Part shown: positions 14,898-25,721 of the stretch, piece after piece | Numbering within the stretch: the stretch's first letter is position 1 | Layout of the letters: every line of letters starts with the position of its first letter | Source of the DNA: Acinetobacter tandoii DSM 14970 = CIP 107469 | GTDB taxonomy: Bacteria > Pseudomonadota > Gammaproteobacteria > Pseudomonadales > Moraxellaceae | Reading direction: 5' to 3' | Assembly: GCF_000400735.1 (NCBI RefSeq) | Contig: NZ_KE007366.1 | Location: forward strand, 1 to 64,000 | Length of the DNA stretch: 64,000 bases | Notes under the pieces: model-generated | The model's input: the letters and a program-made list of their open reading frames with translations, nothing else | Database searches by the model: none | Told to the model about the DNA's origin: nothing | Translations under genes and position numbers: made by a program

Positions 14898-15269
14898 ATG
14901 ATTAAAACTTTATCATTTCGTAGTGTTTTGGGATTTGGTCTTGCAGTTTTATTTACTCAAGCAGTTAACGCAAATGATGGTTTAAGCCCAGAAGAAGCAA
15001 ATAGCATTGTAAAAGAAGATATCGCTTCCACCCAAATTATGGCTGAAGTTTGCCCTGCAGTTATTGGGAAAAATGCAAAATTAGATGCAAATGTAAAATT
15101 ACTCACGCAAATGTATTTAAAAGACTACACTGGCTCAATGACTTTAGATCAACTGCAAGCTGATCCAGAGTACAAATCTATTTTGCAAGAAACACGCAAA
15201 GCTGCCCAAGAAACCAGTAAAGAAGAACAACAAGCTGTATGTATGGATGTTGTTGAATATCAAGCGTAA
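14898..15269 (+). CDS. small secreted protein, MCR_0457-like
   Basis: 123 residues. Signal peptide cut after about residue 26 (AVNA). The mature protein is small, helical, with two cysteines (VCPAVIG; AVCMDV) that can form a disulfide. It is similar to the protein at 15448-15831 (EVCPAVI...PEYKSIL...VC against EICPSLI...KKFKPIL...IC). I recall this as a Moraxellaceae-specific family named MCR_0457; function unknown. First chromosomal gene after the prophage. Confidence 0.75.
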   Translation: MIKTLSFRSVLGFGLAVLFTQAVNANDGLSPEEANSIVKEDIASTQIMAEVCPAVIGKNAKLDANVKLLTQMYLKDYTGSMTLDQLQADPEYKSILQETRKAAQETSKEEQQAVCMDVVEYQA

Positions 15270-15281
15270 TTGCTAAAATTG

Positions 15282-15315
15282 CTTACGAATGACTTCAAGT
15301 CAAGTTATTCGTAAG
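15282..15315. repeat. inverted repeat between two related genes
   Basis: CTTACGAAT (15282-15290) and ATTCGTAAG (15307-15315) are perfect complements, with an inner self-complementary GACTTCAAGTC. There is no following T-run, so it may be a processing or stability hairpin or a weak terminator. Confidence 0.55.
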
Positions 15316-15447
15316 TTCAAGCCAGCCTTTTTCAAAGTCCACAACTTCTTCACTATTTCAACCATTTATATACATTTCCCCTCTTCCATTTCTACATAAT
15401 CTGTTTAACCTTAGCTCAAATAGATTGATCTTTTGAGTTTATTGTTT

Positions 15448-15831
15448 ATGAAATTCGCCGCTTTAAAAACAACATCTTTAGCTTTACTCACCACTTTTAC
15501 TTTTTCTTTCGCTCATGCTGAAGAAAGCAAAGACGAAAATATTGAAGTCACACCAAACCAAACAGTTACTCAACAAGAACTCGCTGCCATTTATGTACTT
15601 TCAGAAATCTGCCCGAGCCTAATTGACAATAAAAATGGCTTTGAACAAGGCTATGCCAAACTAGCACAGGAACATCTTCCTGAAGAAAAAGATGCTGTTT
15701 CTGCTTTGGCTGAATTAAGTAAAAATAAAAAATTTAAACCAATTTTAGCCGAGGCAAAATCTGATGCTAAAACTGCGGGCGATGATAAAAATAAAGAAAT
15801 CTGTCAAGAATTGACCACCTATAGCAATTGA
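15448..15831 (+). CDS. small secreted protein, paralog of the upstream gene
   Basis: 127 residues from the ATG at 15448. Signal peptide with cleavage after SFAHA (about residue 24). Mature part has the two conserved cysteines (SEICPSLI and EICQEL) and the helix pair seen in the neighbour at 14898. The TTG at 15433 is a possible but weaker start. Function unknown; the pair probably arose by tandem duplication. Confidence 0.75.
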   Translation: MKFAALKTTSLALLTTFTFSFAHAEESKDENIEVTPNQTVTQQELAAIYVLSEICPSLIDNKNGFEQGYAKLAQEHLPEEKDAVSALAELSKNKKFKPILAEAKSDAKTAGDDKNKEICQELTTYSN

Positions 15832-15860
15832 AACAAATTGGTTACAATACTTTTGAAATA

Positions 15861-15890
15861 AGCCGATTTCACAGGTAGAAGTCGGCTATG
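15861..15890 (+). terminator. probable terminator
   Basis: AGCCGATTTC (15861-15870) pairs with GAAGTCGGCT (15878-15887) with one G-T pair; only a short T-run follows. Confidence 0.45.
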
Positions 15891-15949
15891 CTTTGTCCTA
15901 GAATGCTAAGTTCTTTGTGCTTACATCAAGATATTGGAACCCGCTAGAA

Positions 15950-17098
15950 ATGATCCGTAAAAGCGCCCTTGCTGCAACATTACTATTACCAAGTTTCTCT
16001 TTCGCAGCAACTGTCTTATCTACGCCGCCAGAACTCAATAATAAATCTTATGTTTTGATGGACTATGAGACAGGGCAAATCCTCGCAGCGAAAAATGAAA
16101 ATGAAAAGTTAGCACCTGCTTCAATGACAAAAATGATGACCAGTTACATCATTGAACAAAAACTGTTGAAGGGCGAGCTCACTGAAGATGAAAAAGTTCG
16201 TATGAACGAATCTGCATGGTGTCGTGGTAGTAGCACAGAATCATGTATGTATGTTCCTTTAAACGGTACTGCGACTGCCTTAGAAATGTTGCGTGGTATT
16301 ATTATTCAATCGGGTAATGATGCATCTAAAGCAATGGCTGAACACATTGCTGGAAATGAAGGTACTTTCGCTTACATGATGAATGAAGAAGCGAAACGTA
16401 TGGGCATGACCAATACCCACTTCATCAACTCGACTGGTATGCCAGCAGATGGCCATTACTCAACTGCAAAAGATATGGCAACGCTTGCGCAGCATATCAT
16501 TCATGACAGTTCAAAATATTATCCAATCTATTCTGAAAAAGAATTTACCTATAATGGGATTAAACAAGGCAACCGTAATGCCTTGCTTTATACAGACCCT
16601 AGTGTAGACGGTTTAAAAACAGGTCATACTGAAGAAGCAGGTTACTGCGTAACCACTTCATCAAAACGTGGTCCAATGCGTTTGATCTCTGTGGTATTTG
16701 GTACGCCAACCATACAAGAGCGTGCAACACAAACACGCAGCTTACTGGCTTGGGGCTTTGCAAACTTTGAAACCGTAAAAGTACAGCCTGCAAACCAAGT
16801 TTTAGCTAAAGCAAAAGTTTACTTTGGTAAAGAAAACGAAGTTCAAATTGGCTTAGCTGAAAACTTCAACGTAACCATGCCTAAAGGCAAAGCAGACGCA
16901 ATTAAAACGCAACTTGTGGTTCAACCTAAACTGACGGCTCCTTTACAAAAGGGTCAAGTGGTTGGTAAGTACGTTGCAAGCTTAGATGGCAAAGTGATTT
17001 CAGAAAAACCATTGGTTGCATTACAAGCGGTTGAAGAAGCTGGATTCTTTGCACGTTTAATCGATCATATCAAACAATTCTTCGCAAACTTATTTTAA
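15950..17098 (+). CDS. dacC: D-alanyl-D-alanine carboxypeptidase (PBP5/6 type)
   Basis: 382 residues from the ATG at 15950; signal peptide ending SFSFAA. S11 peptidase motifs are all present: Ser58-x-x-Lys61 in PASMTK, SGN in IIQSGNDAS, KTG in DGLKTGHT. A C-terminal beta domain and an amphipathic membrane-anchoring helix (FFARLIDHIKQFFANLF) follow. It removes the last D-Ala from peptidoglycan stem peptides in the periplasm and so limits cross-linking. The upstream in-frame GTG at 15917 would add residues before the signal peptide and is not needed. Confidence 0.92.
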   Translation: MIRKSALAATLLLPSFSFAATVLSTPPELNNKSYVLMDYETGQILAAKNENEKLAPASMTKMMTSYIIEQKLLKGELTEDEKVRMNESAWCRGSSTESCMYVPLNGTATALEMLRGIIIQSGNDASKAMAEHIAGNEGTFAYMMNEEAKRMGMTNTHFINSTGMPADGHYSTAKDMATLAQHIIHDSSKYYPIYSEKEFTYNGIKQGNRNALLYTDPSVDGLKTGHTEEAGYCVTTSSKRGPMRLISVVFGTPTIQERATQTRSLLAWGFANFETVKVQPANQVLAKAKVYFGKENEVQIGLAENFNVTMPKGKADAIKTQLVVQPKLTAPLQKGQVVGKYVASLDGKVISEKPLVALQAVEEAGFFARLIDHIKQFFANLF

Positions 17099-17122
17099 GA
17101 TTTAACAACTTAAACTAAAGTT

Positions 17123-17160
17123 AAAGCATTCGTATGCAAATACGGATGCTTTTTTCTTTT
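17123..17160 (+). terminator. terminator of the carboxypeptidase gene
   Basis: AAAGCATTCGTAT (17123-17135) pairs with ATACGGATGCTTT (17140-17152) with one wobble pair, then a T-rich tract. Confidence 0.85.
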
Positions 17161-17192
17161 ATACTCTGCTGTAAATTGCTGAATGATGCTGT

Positions 17193-17750
17193 ATGAACAT
17201 GAAAAAAAATATCCGTCCTTATCTAGATAGCAAACCGAAGATTGATGCAAGCTGCTATGTTGATGATGCCTCTATTGTGATTGGAGACGTCGTACTGGCA
17301 GATCATGTTTCCGTATGGCCTTTCGCTGTGATTCGTGGTGATGTAAATAGTATTCGCATTGGCAAATACAGTAATGTGCAAGATCATTGCATGCTACATG
17401 TTAGCCATAAAAATAATGCTAAACCGAATGGTTCTCCCCTTATTATTGGTGAAGATGTCACGATTGGACATCATGTCACTTTACATGGTTGTACTATTGG
17501 CAATCGTGTATTGGTCGGAATCAACAGTATCGTTTTAGACGATGTGATTATCGAAGATGATGTAATGATTGGCGCGGGTAGTTTAGTTCCACCACGTAAA
17601 CGTCTAGAAAGTGGATATCTCTATGTCGGTAGCCCAGTGCAAAAATCACGCCCATTAACTGATAAAGAAAAAGAGTTTTTAACTTACTCTGCACGTCATT
17701 ACGTGAAGGTCGCGAATAATTACCGAGAACAAGATCAATATTCAGCATAA
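17193..17750 (+). CDS. gamma-class carbonic anhydrase-like hexapeptide protein
   Basis: 185 residues, a left-handed beta-helix of hexapeptide repeats (IGDVVLADHVSVWPFAVIRG, VQDHCMLHV, IGHHVTLHGC). The three histidines of the family's metal site are visible in DHCMLHV and VTIGHHVTLHG. Similar to YrdA/PaaY-type gamma carbonic anhydrases, cytoplasmic trimers that bind zinc or iron; activity varies and is not certain here. A second ATG at 17199 is an alternative start. Confidence 0.85.
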   Translation: MNMKKNIRPYLDSKPKIDASCYVDDASIVIGDVVLADHVSVWPFAVIRGDVNSIRIGKYSNVQDHCMLHVSHKNNAKPNGSPLIIGEDVTIGHHVTLHGCTIGNRVLVGINSIVLDDVIIEDDVMIGAGSLVPPRKRLESGYLYVGSPVQKSRPLTDKEKEFLTYSARHYVKVANNYREQDQYSA

Positions 17751-17760
17751 ATTTTATTTT

Positions 17761-17790
17761 AAATAGCCCCTTAAATTGGGGCTATTTTTT
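17761..17790 (+). terminator. terminator after the carbonic anhydrase-like gene
   Basis: Perfect 10-bp stem AAATAGCCCC (17761-17770) with GGGGCTATTT (17778-17787) followed by T. Confidence 0.88.
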
Positions 17791-17851
17791 AATGTCTCAT
17801 TTATTAAGTAATGTTACGTGACCATACGTGGTATAGATTCGCTTCGTAAGC

Positions 17852-18388
17852 TTAGAAATTAAACTCAGCACTTGTAGTAAGTTTAGCGAAAGCTCCATTT
17901 AACATTGAGTTATGGTGCATTATAATTTGCTGAGCTGAGAGTTGCTCAGAATCGAAAGTTGTATGTGCATCCGAAATAAGGCTTACATTAAAACCTAAAT
18001 CAGCCGCAGCTCGTACAGTTGTATCAATACAATACTCTGTTTTCATTCCGGCAATGACCAACTCTTCGACCTTAAGCTCAGTCAAAATTTTATGTAAGTT
18101 TGTTTCTCTAAAACAATTTGGGTACTGCTTTTCTAAAATATGGTAATGATTGCCCATTTTAAGTTCACTAATTAACTGAGTCATTGGGCTTTATGGACTT
18201 AAAGGCGTGTGAGCTAAGCCAACATGACGCATATAAATTACAGGCACCTGAGATAGGTCTGCTTTTTCTATCAGAAGATTAATATTATTCAGTACATGAT
18301 TATTATTGAATGGTGCAATAGCTTGTTTGAATAAACCGTTTTGCATATCAACTATAATTAGTGCTTTACGTGCAATTAAATTAGACAT
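17852..18388 (-). pseudogene. isochorismatase-family cysteine hydrolase with in-frame stop
   Basis: One frame codes for a complete isochorismatase-like cysteine hydrolase of 178 codons, except that codon 66 is TAA (complement of 18191-18193), in the loop TPLSP-stop-SPMTQ. Both parts are in the same frame, so this is a nonsense change, not a frameshift. The catalytic residues are all still present: Asp in IIVDMQNG, Lys in ILEKQYPNCF, Cys in MKTEYCIDT. The stop is one base from CAA (Gln) or GAA (Glu). The gene is either recently broken or the base is a sequence error. The downstream part has an ATG six bases after the stop but would lack the catalytic Asp. Confidence 0.85.
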
Positions 18389-18842
18389 TTAGAGCTCCGT
18401 TCTTACCAATAATGAACAGAGCATTACCCTAGCCATTATTGGCTGAGGGTTAGATTATAGAATTGTAAGGGACGTTCTAAAATTTACACACAGCCTTGCA
18501 AGAAGGTTGTGGTCATCGTGAATTAGATATTAGGAAAAGCTTTTTTCATTTTTGATATGATTAAAATTAGAACTAAACCAACATATAATAAATTTCTCTG
18601 TAGAACAGCAGATCTAAACAAAAACCGTCAATTCAAAGCGTAATTAGGCTTGATATATCGTTAGATCTTTTGAAAATAACACCATACCCTAATACCATTT
18701 CACGAGTTAGTGGGGGCTTAAGAAATAAAACGGTATGATTAAAACAACAGCGGATTGATTCCCCCAAAGAAAACTGCCTGTCAACATAGCCACCGCCTTC
18801 TAAATTTTGTAGAATACTCCTTTTATTCCATGGTACTTTTTT
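18389..18842. other. 455-base intergenic region, no gene seen
   Basis: AT-rich, contains the promoter areas of the divergent isochorismatase pseudogene and the nudix gene. No tRNA, repeat or clear terminator found. A short G-rich stretch at 18465-18520 has no convincing structure. Confidence 0.5.
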
Positions 18843-19328
18843 ATGACCGCTTGGGCAGCTCATGTCACTGTAGCTACTGTCGTTGAAAAAGACGGAAAGT
18901 TTTTGTTTGTCGAAGAATACAGCGAAGGTATTACACATACGGTGTTTAACCAACCCGCTGGGCATGTTGAATGTGGTGAAAGCATTATTCAAGCAGCGGT
19001 TCGTGAAACCATGGAAGAAACAGGTCATGCGGTTGAAGTAGATGCTCTACTAGGCATTTATACTTACACTCCGCCTATGTTCCCTGATCGTACTTATTTT
19101 AGATTTTGTTTTTTAGCACATGTTCTAGAGTATTTTCCTGAAGCTGAACTCGACCAAGGTATTGTCGGTCCTAAATGGATGACCTTGGACGAACTTCAAG
19201 AAACTGCTCGTGCACGTAGCCCGTTAGTGATCAAAGCCGTGAAAGATGCGCTCGCTGGGCAAAAATACCCTTTATCGCTCGTTTATGAGCACCGAAACTC
19301 TCCTCTTATCTCAAATCTGGATGCTTAA
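18843..19328 (+). CDS. nudJ: nudix hydrolase (NudJ-like)
   Basis: 161 residues with a complete nudix box: [20 protein letters not shown] followed by TG at about residues 40-62 (GX5EX7REUXEEXGU). First gene of nudix-mnmA-hflD-purB, the order also found in enterobacteria where NudJ hydrolyses nucleoside di- and triphosphates and HMP-pyrophosphate. Cytoplasmic, needs a divalent metal. Its stop lies 4 bases before mnmA. Confidence 0.85.
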   Translation: MTAWAAHVTVATVVEKDGKFLFVEEYSEGITHTVFNQPAGHVECGESIIQAAVRETMEETGHAVEVDALLGIYTYTPPMFPDRTYFRFCFLAHVLEYFPEAELDQGIVGPKWMTLDELQETARARSPLVIKAVKDALAGQKYPLSLVYEHRNSPLISNLDA

Positions 19329-19332
19329 TCCT

Positions 19333-20469
19333 ATGCAACAACGTGTCATCGTCGGTATGTCTGGTGGTGTAGACTCTTCTGTATCTGCAGCACTTCTTCT
19401 TCAACAAGGATATCAAGTTGAAGGACTTTTCATGAAGAACTGGGAAGAAGATGACGGCACGGAATACTGTACGGCAATGGAAGACCTTGCCGATGCACAA
19501 GCCGTTTGCGATAAAATTGGAATTAAATTACATACCGCAAATTTTGCGATGGAATATTGGGATCGTGTGTTTGAACACTTTCTCGCTGAATATGCTGCTG
19601 GTCGTACCCCAAACCCAGACATTTTATGCAATAAAGAAATTAAATTTCGCGCCTTTCTCGACCACGCAGTGAATTTAGGTGCCGACTTTATTGCTACAGG
19701 TCATTATTGCCGTCGTGGTGAAACCATGACCAACTCTCGTGGTGAAGAATACGCTCCTTTACTACGTGGTTTAGATCAAAATAAAGATCAGACTTATTTC
19801 TTACATGCCGTACATGGTCGTGAAATTAATAAAACCTTGTTCCCTGTAGGTGAAATTGAAAAACCTGAAGTTCGCCGCATTGCAGAAGAACTAGGTTTAG
19901 TCACTGCGAAGAAAAAAGACTCAACTGGCATTTGTTTTATTGGAGAACGTCGATTTAATGACTTCTTGAAACAATACCTGCCTGCTCAGCCTGGAAAAAT
20001 TGTGCTGGATAATGGGAAAGAGGTTGGTGATCATCACGGCTTAATGTACTATACGCTCGGTCAGCGTGGTGGCATTGGTATTGGCGGTATGAAAGGTGCT
20101 GAAGAAGGTGCTTGGTTCGTCTTACACAAAGATATTGAACATAATCGCCTTGTCGTTGGCCAAGGTCATGATCACCCACTCATGCAAAGTACGATGCTTT
20201 GGAGTGAAGCGATTGACTGGGTTGCAGGTGAACAAGACATCCCTGCGACAGGTTTCCGCTGTACAGCAAAAACCCGTTATCGCCAGCCCGACCAAGCTTG
20301 CGTAATATATAAAGATGACACGATGCCAAACGGTGTTCGGGTTGAATTTGATGAACCACAACGTGCTGTTACTCCAGGTCAGAGTGTCGTGTTTTATTTA
20401 GATGATATTTGTTTAGGTGGTGGTGTCATTCATCATACCAATGCGCCTAAGCCAGATTTTATTGCATAA
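19333..20469 (+). CDS. mnmA: tRNA-specific 2-thiouridylase MnmA
   Basis: 378 residues from the ATG at 19333 ([16 protein letters not shown]). PP-loop SGGVDSS at about 10-16 binds ATP; catalytic cysteines lie in [12 protein letters not shown] and [12 protein letters not shown]. It puts sulfur on U34 of tRNA-Lys, -Glu and -Gln, taking it from IscS/Tus relay. An ATG at 19321 would overlap the nudix gene by 8 bases; the later one is preferred by family length. The gene is co-transcribed with nudJ and hflD. Confidence 0.95.
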   Translation: MQQRVIVGMSGGVDSSVSAALLLQQGYQVEGLFMKNWEEDDGTEYCTAMEDLADAQAVCDKIGIKLHTANFAMEYWDRVFEHFLAEYAAGRTPNPDILCNKEIKFRAFLDHAVNLGADFIATGHYCRRGETMTNSRGEEYAPLLRGLDQNKDQTYFLHAVHGREINKTLFPVGEIEKPEVRRIAEELGLVTAKKKDSTGICFIGERRFNDFLKQYLPAQPGKIVLDNGKEVGDHHGLMYYTLGQRGGIGIGGMKGAEEGAWFVLHKDIEHNRLVVGQGHDHPLMQSTMLWSEAIDWVAGEQDIPATGFRCTAKTRYRQPDQACVIYKDDTMPNGVRVEFDEPQRAVTPGQSVVFYLDDICLGGGVIHHTNAPKPDFIA

Positions 20470-20483
20470 AAGGATTGTTCGGT

Positions 20484-21215
20484 ATGGTTGAGTTACCGTT
20501 TCAACAGCCTCAAACTTTAAGTCAACGTCAAAATCGTGCATTGGCGCTTGCGGCTGTGTTTCAGGCAACACAACTCACCCATATGACCGCTATTTCTGGG
20601 CGACAGAGCATCGGAGATAGCGGGAATTTCTATTTAGAGCAGCTCATTAAAGCCAGCCTGAATATTCGTCCGACCTCCAATCAATCCTGCCAAACCTTGG
20701 ACTTTTTCAACCAACTCGCTGATATTTCGCTTGGTTTAAAAACCTTAGAAAGTAGTATTACCCAACCATTTAATCCTGCACCAAAATCCCGCTTACCCAA
20801 ACTTTCAAATGCTAAGCTTCCAATGTCCTATGCTATGGCATTATTACAATTAGAAAAGAAGGTGTATAGCAATCCAAAGTTTGTAGAAATTATTGAAAAA
20901 TCCCAGCAAAAAATTCTGAAACAACTCTCTTTTTTCGACAATAACTATACGCATCCGAGCATTCTTGCAAACTTAGCCCAAACCTATGTCGATACCGCAG
21001 GGCAAATTAATCCTCGCATTATGGTACGTGGCAATGCAGAAGCATTTAAGGATACAGCGCACACCAATCGAATTCGTGCTGCCCTCTTTACTGGTCTACA
21101 AATGGCACATTTGTGGCGTCAGCTTGGAGGAAGCTCTTGGAGCATGATTTTTAGCAAACGTAAATTGCTTCAAGATATTCAAGATCTCGCTCGTTTACAG
21201 TATCAGGTGGTTTGA
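20484..21215 (+). CDS. hflD: HflD-like lysogenization regulator
   Basis: 243 residues, all-helical, with the conserved opening [20 protein letters not shown]. HflD homologs lie between mnmA and purB in many gammaproteobacteria. In E. coli HflD binds lambda CII and lowers lysogeny; the host role is unknown. AGGA ten bases upstream of the ATG at 20484 supports the start. The gene is 14 bases after mnmA. Confidence 0.9.
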   Translation: MVELPFQQPQTLSQRQNRALALAAVFQATQLTHMTAISGRQSIGDSGNFYLEQLIKASLNIRPTSNQSCQTLDFFNQLADISLGLKTLESSITQPFNPAPKSRLPKLSNAKLPMSYAMALLQLEKKVYSNPKFVEIIEKSQQKILKQLSFFDNNYTHPSILANLAQTYVDTAGQINPRIMVRGNAEAFKDTAHTNRIRAALFTGLQMAHLWRQLGGSSWSMIFSKRKLLQDIQDLARLQYQVV

Positions 21216-21267
21216 CCTAATGAATGCTGTACGAAATTTTCGTTTTACGTTTTATTCCAAAGTTTAA

Positions 21268-22665
<1,398 letters not shown>

Positions 22666-22680
22666 TTTGCTGTTAATTTA

Positions 22681-22709
22681 AAAAGCGAAGCTTAGGCTTC
22701 GCTTTTTTT
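22681..22709 (+). terminator. terminator after purB
   Basis: GCGAAGC (22685-22691), loop TTAG, GCTTCGC (22696-22702), then seven T. Confidence 0.9.
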
Positions 22710-22738
22710 ATGCTTAACTATTTATATGAATAAATTTA

Positions 22739-23389
22739 ATGATCGAATACCAACTGACTTTAAAACACTGGCTTTGCTTAGCTTTCATTGCTACTACAAT
22801 TTTAATTACCAGTATTCACCCTCTAGAATTCGAATCATATTTACTTCATCAAGCAGGAACAATTTTTATGCTTATTGTTCTGTTCATTATGATGAAAAAG
22901 ATCGGACTGAGTTTTCTTACTTTTAGCCTGTACTTGGGTTTCCTATTCATTCATATTATCGGTGCGCATTATTTATATTCCTATGTGCCCTATAATGAAT
23001 GGTTCAAGCAAGTTTTTCATTTTGATTTAAATCAAACCATGGGCTGGACACGCAATATGTACGATCGATGGGTACATTTAGTCTATGGACTGCTCCTCTA
23101 TCCTTTTTTCTATCGTGTGTTTCAAGTTTGGTTACCTAGTCTCAAACCTTATGTACTTTTCCTTTTAGTGATCCAGTTTGTGATGGCAACCAGCCTGATT
23201 TATGAATGGGTCGAATGGTTAATTGCCATTCAACTTTCTCCAGAAGATGCTGAAAACTATAACGGTCAACAAGGTGACATCTGGGATGCTCATATGGACA
23301 TGCTGTTAGCAACAATAGGTTCTTTAATTTATGGCATTTTGTACTTAATCTATCCTGCCCTTACCGCAAATTCCACATCTAAAAAATAA
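22739..23389 (+). CDS. DUF2238 (YjdF-like) membrane protein
   Basis: 216 residues with about six membrane segments. Signature motifs of DUF2238 are visible: NMYDRWVHLVYGLLL at about residue 102 and EWVEWL...GDIWDAHMDML at about 158-190. It is an inner-membrane protein whose function I do not know; charged residues in the membrane segments (Asp, His, Glu) suggest transport or enzymatic work. It stands alone, between purB and the convergent sohB. Confidence 0.85.
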   Translation: MIEYQLTLKHWLCLAFIATTILITSIHPLEFESYLLHQAGTIFMLIVLFIMMKKIGLSFLTFSLYLGFLFIHIIGAHYLYSYVPYNEWFKQVFHFDLNQTMGWTRNMYDRWVHLVYGLLLYPFFYRVFQVWLPSLKPYVLFLLVIQFVMATSLIYEWVEWLIAIQLSPEDAENYNGQQGDIWDAHMDMLLATIGSLIYGILYLIYPALTANSTSKK

Positions 23390-23585
23390 ATATTACACAG
23401 GACAAAAATACGATTCGGATAATTCGAAAGATGAGCAACTGCCAAATAACTGTAAGTTAAAGAAGCACTCAGTCAATCTTAGCATTTGGGGTTATTGTGA
23501 TGGTGCGATTCATATCACAACTTCTCATTATGAATTTATAAAGGCTTCATACCAATACAAGTTGATTTGAAAATTAAAATGCAGA

Positions 23586-23610
23586 AAAAATGCCCATAAA
23601 GGGCATTTTT
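23586..23610. terminator. bidirectional terminator between the DUF2238 gene and sohB
   Basis: AAAAATGCCC (23586-23595), loop ATAAA, GGGCATTTTT (23601-23610). Serves the two convergent genes. Confidence 0.88.
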
Positions 23611-23636
23611 AAATTTCATCATTTTATACATTAAAA

Positions 23637-24599
23637 TTAAAGCTTAGGATCGCGCATTTGCACCAAATTCGCATTTGCCTTACTTAGACTTTCCATTACT
23701 TTATGCATCACAGTTGGAACCAATTGGTCTGCAATTTGTGCTGCCTGTAGGCCAATTTTTTCACCTAAAGTTGGTTTACGACGAGTTTGAATCACATAAA
23801 CATCATGTTGTGGTAACAAGCTCAATAGGTATTCATCTGAAGTCTGAAGCTTATCGACCAAATTCAAATCTAGCGCATCACGCCCATACCAGTGTTCGCC
23901 TGTCGCAACCTTTTCAACATTTAACTGCGGACGGTATTTTTCGACAAAGTGCTTAAATAACTCATGGGTTTGTTGCAACTCTTCTTCAAATTTTGCTTTA
24001 CCTTCAGGAGTATTTTCACCAAACATAGTCACTGTGCGTTTAAATTGTCCTGCTGTGTACAACTCAAAATCAACATGATGTTCTTTCAGCAAACGGTTAA
24101 AGTTGGGTACTTGTGCAACCACACCGATAGAACCAACCACCGCAAATGGTGCAGCAATAATCTCACTGGCAATGCATGCCATCATGTAACCGCCGCTCGC
24201 TGCAACTTTATCGACACAAATGGTTAAATGAAAACCTGCATCACGTAAACGCACCAACTGGGCAGCAGCTAGGCCATAACCATGTACCATACCACCAGGG
24301 CTTTCTAAACGAACAACAACACGGTCACGACCTGCCTTAGCAGTCGCTAAAATAAGAGTTATTTCTTCACGAATATTATCTACAGCAGATGCTGCGGTAT
24401 CGCCTTTAAAGTCCAATACATAGATTTTTTGATTGTTCTTTTTACGTGCGCGTGCTTCTTTCGCCAATTGTTGTGTCAATTGTAAAAGCTCTAATTTTGA
24501 AGCAGTCGTTTGCGCAATTTTTTTTCTTTGTTCATTTACGCGTGCATTTAAGTGACTAACTCGTATTTCCGCAGGCAACTTCGGCAATTGAAATAACAT
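23637..24599 (-). CDS. sohB: SohB-like S49 peptidase without membrane anchor
   Basis: 320 residues. S49 (signal peptide peptidase A) fold: LESPGGMVHGYGLAA, the nucleophile Ser in VAASGGYMMAC (about residue 155), and Lys in AGQFKRT as general base. E. coli SohB starts with a membrane helix; this protein begins with 55 charged helical residues and has none. The in-frame codons upstream of the ATG hold no hydrophobic run before a stop. It may be cytoplasmic, or attach by another way. Confidence 0.88.
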   Translation of the reverse strand: MLFQLPKLPAEIRVSHLNARVNEQRKKIAQTTASKLELLQLTQQLAKEARARKKNNQKIYVLDFKGDTAASAVDNIREEITLILATAKAGRDRVVVRLESPGGMVHGYGLAAAQLVRLRDAGFHLTICVDKVAASGGYMMACIASEIIAAPFAVVGSIGVVAQVPNFNRLLKEHHVDFELYTAGQFKRTVTMFGENTPEGKAKFEEELQQTHELFKHFVEKYRPQLNVEKVATGEHWYGRDALDLNLVDKLQTSDEYLLSLLPQHDVYVIQTRRKPTLGEKIGLQAAQIADQLVPTVMHKVMESLSKANANLVQMRDPKL

Positions 24600-24748
24600 A
24601 TGTAAGTAATTCTCAATTTTGTTTACATTGAGTATAAGATGGGGCTTTTATAGTGAAAATTCAATATCGTTTTTGCAATAATATTGGGATAAAAATTGCC
24701 TTGTAATTATTGGCCTTTCTAACTTAAATCAGGAAAAATTTTGCAGGT

Positions 24749-24778
24749 AAAAAAAACCGCAAATTAAAATTTGCGGTT
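24749..24778 (-). terminator. terminator of the pst operon
   Basis: AACCGCAAATT (24755-24765) pairs with AATTTGCGGTT (24768-24778); on the minus strand it is followed by a run of T (complement of 24749-24756). Confidence 0.88.
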
Positions 24779-24796
24779 AGATACAAGTAGATCTGA

Positions 24797-25708
24797 TTAA
24801 CCAAAACGACCTGTAATATATGCTTCAGTAAGCTGATGATCAGGTTGCGTGAACACTTTTTCTGTCGAGTTCACTTCAATCAAATCACCCAAGTGAAAGT
24901 AAGCTGTACGGTCTGAAACACGTGCCGCTTGTTGCATTGAGTGTGTCACGATTGCAATAGTGTACTGTGTTGAAAGCTCGGAAATTAGTTCTTCCACTTT
25001 TGCTGTCGCAATTGGATCGAGTGCAGAACATGGTTCATCCATCAAAATCACTTCTGGACTCACCGCAATGGTACGTGCAATACATAAACGTTGTTGCTGA
25101 CCACCTGATAAACCTGTCCCTGGTTGATTCAGACGGTCTTTAACTTCATCCCAAAGACCTGCTTTACGCAAACTGTTTTCAACAATTTCTTCCAAGTCGT
25201 ATTTATCACGTGCCAAACCGTGTAGTTTTGGACCATACGCAACATTGTCAAAAATAGACTTTGGAAATGGATTTGGCTTTTGGAAGACCATACCTACTTG
25301 CGCACGCAGTAACACCACATCTAGATTTGGATCATAAATGTCCTGATTATCCAACAAGACTTTACCCGTCACACGGCATGAATCAATGGTGTCATTCATG
25401 CGGTTTAAGGTACGTAAAAAAGTCGATTTACCGCAACCTGAAGGACCAATAAAGGCAATCACTTCATTTTGATAAATTTCTAAATCAATCCCTTTAATGG
25501 CTTCAGCATCGCCATAATAAACATGAACATCAGAAGTACTGAGTTTTACTTTGGCAGTTTCATTTTCTTTTTTTGCAGACGCTTGCGTATCAAACTGCGA
25601 AATAAACGACGTTTGACGCTTTGAATCAGCTTCAGGAGATGTAAATTGAGTCTGTTGTGGATTCACTGACTTGTCCTGCTCTAAAGAGTTATTTACAACG
25701 GTATTCAT
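24797..25708 (-). CDS. pstB: phosphate ABC transporter ATPase
   Basis: 303 residues. Walker [10 protein letters not shown], signature LSGGQQQRL, Walker B VILMDEP; the N-terminal 45 residues are a charged extension beyond the usual 255-260. It powers phosphate import through PstC-PstA. Last gene of pstS-pstC-pstA-pstB, starting 13 bases after pstA. No phoU follows, unlike in E. coli; sohB is next. Confidence 0.97.
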   Translation of the reverse strand: MNTVVNNSLEQDKSVNPQQTQFTSPEADSKRQTSFISQFDTQASAKKENETAKVKLSTSDVHVYYGDAEAIKGIDLEIYQNEVIAFIGPSGCGKSTFLRTLNRMNDTIDSCRVTGKVLLDNQDIYDPNLDVVLLRAQVGMVFQKPNPFPKSIFDNVAYGPKLHGLARDKYDLEEIVENSLRKAGLWDEVKDRLNQPGTGLSGGQQQRLCIARTIAVSPEVILMDEPCSALDPIATAKVEELISELSTQYTIAIVTHSMQQAARVSDRTAYFHLGDLIEVNSTEKVFTQPDHQLTEAYITGRFG

Positions 25709-25721
25709 ATATTGCCCTCAA

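Noticed and set aside
17852..18388. Frameshift in the isochorismatase-type gene
   Set aside because: Both halves are in the same frame, so the damage is a nonsense codon only.
18633..19028. A 131-codon minus-strand open frame
   Set aside because: Half of it is antisense to the nudix box and the other half lies in the AT-rich gap; no ribosome site and no family.
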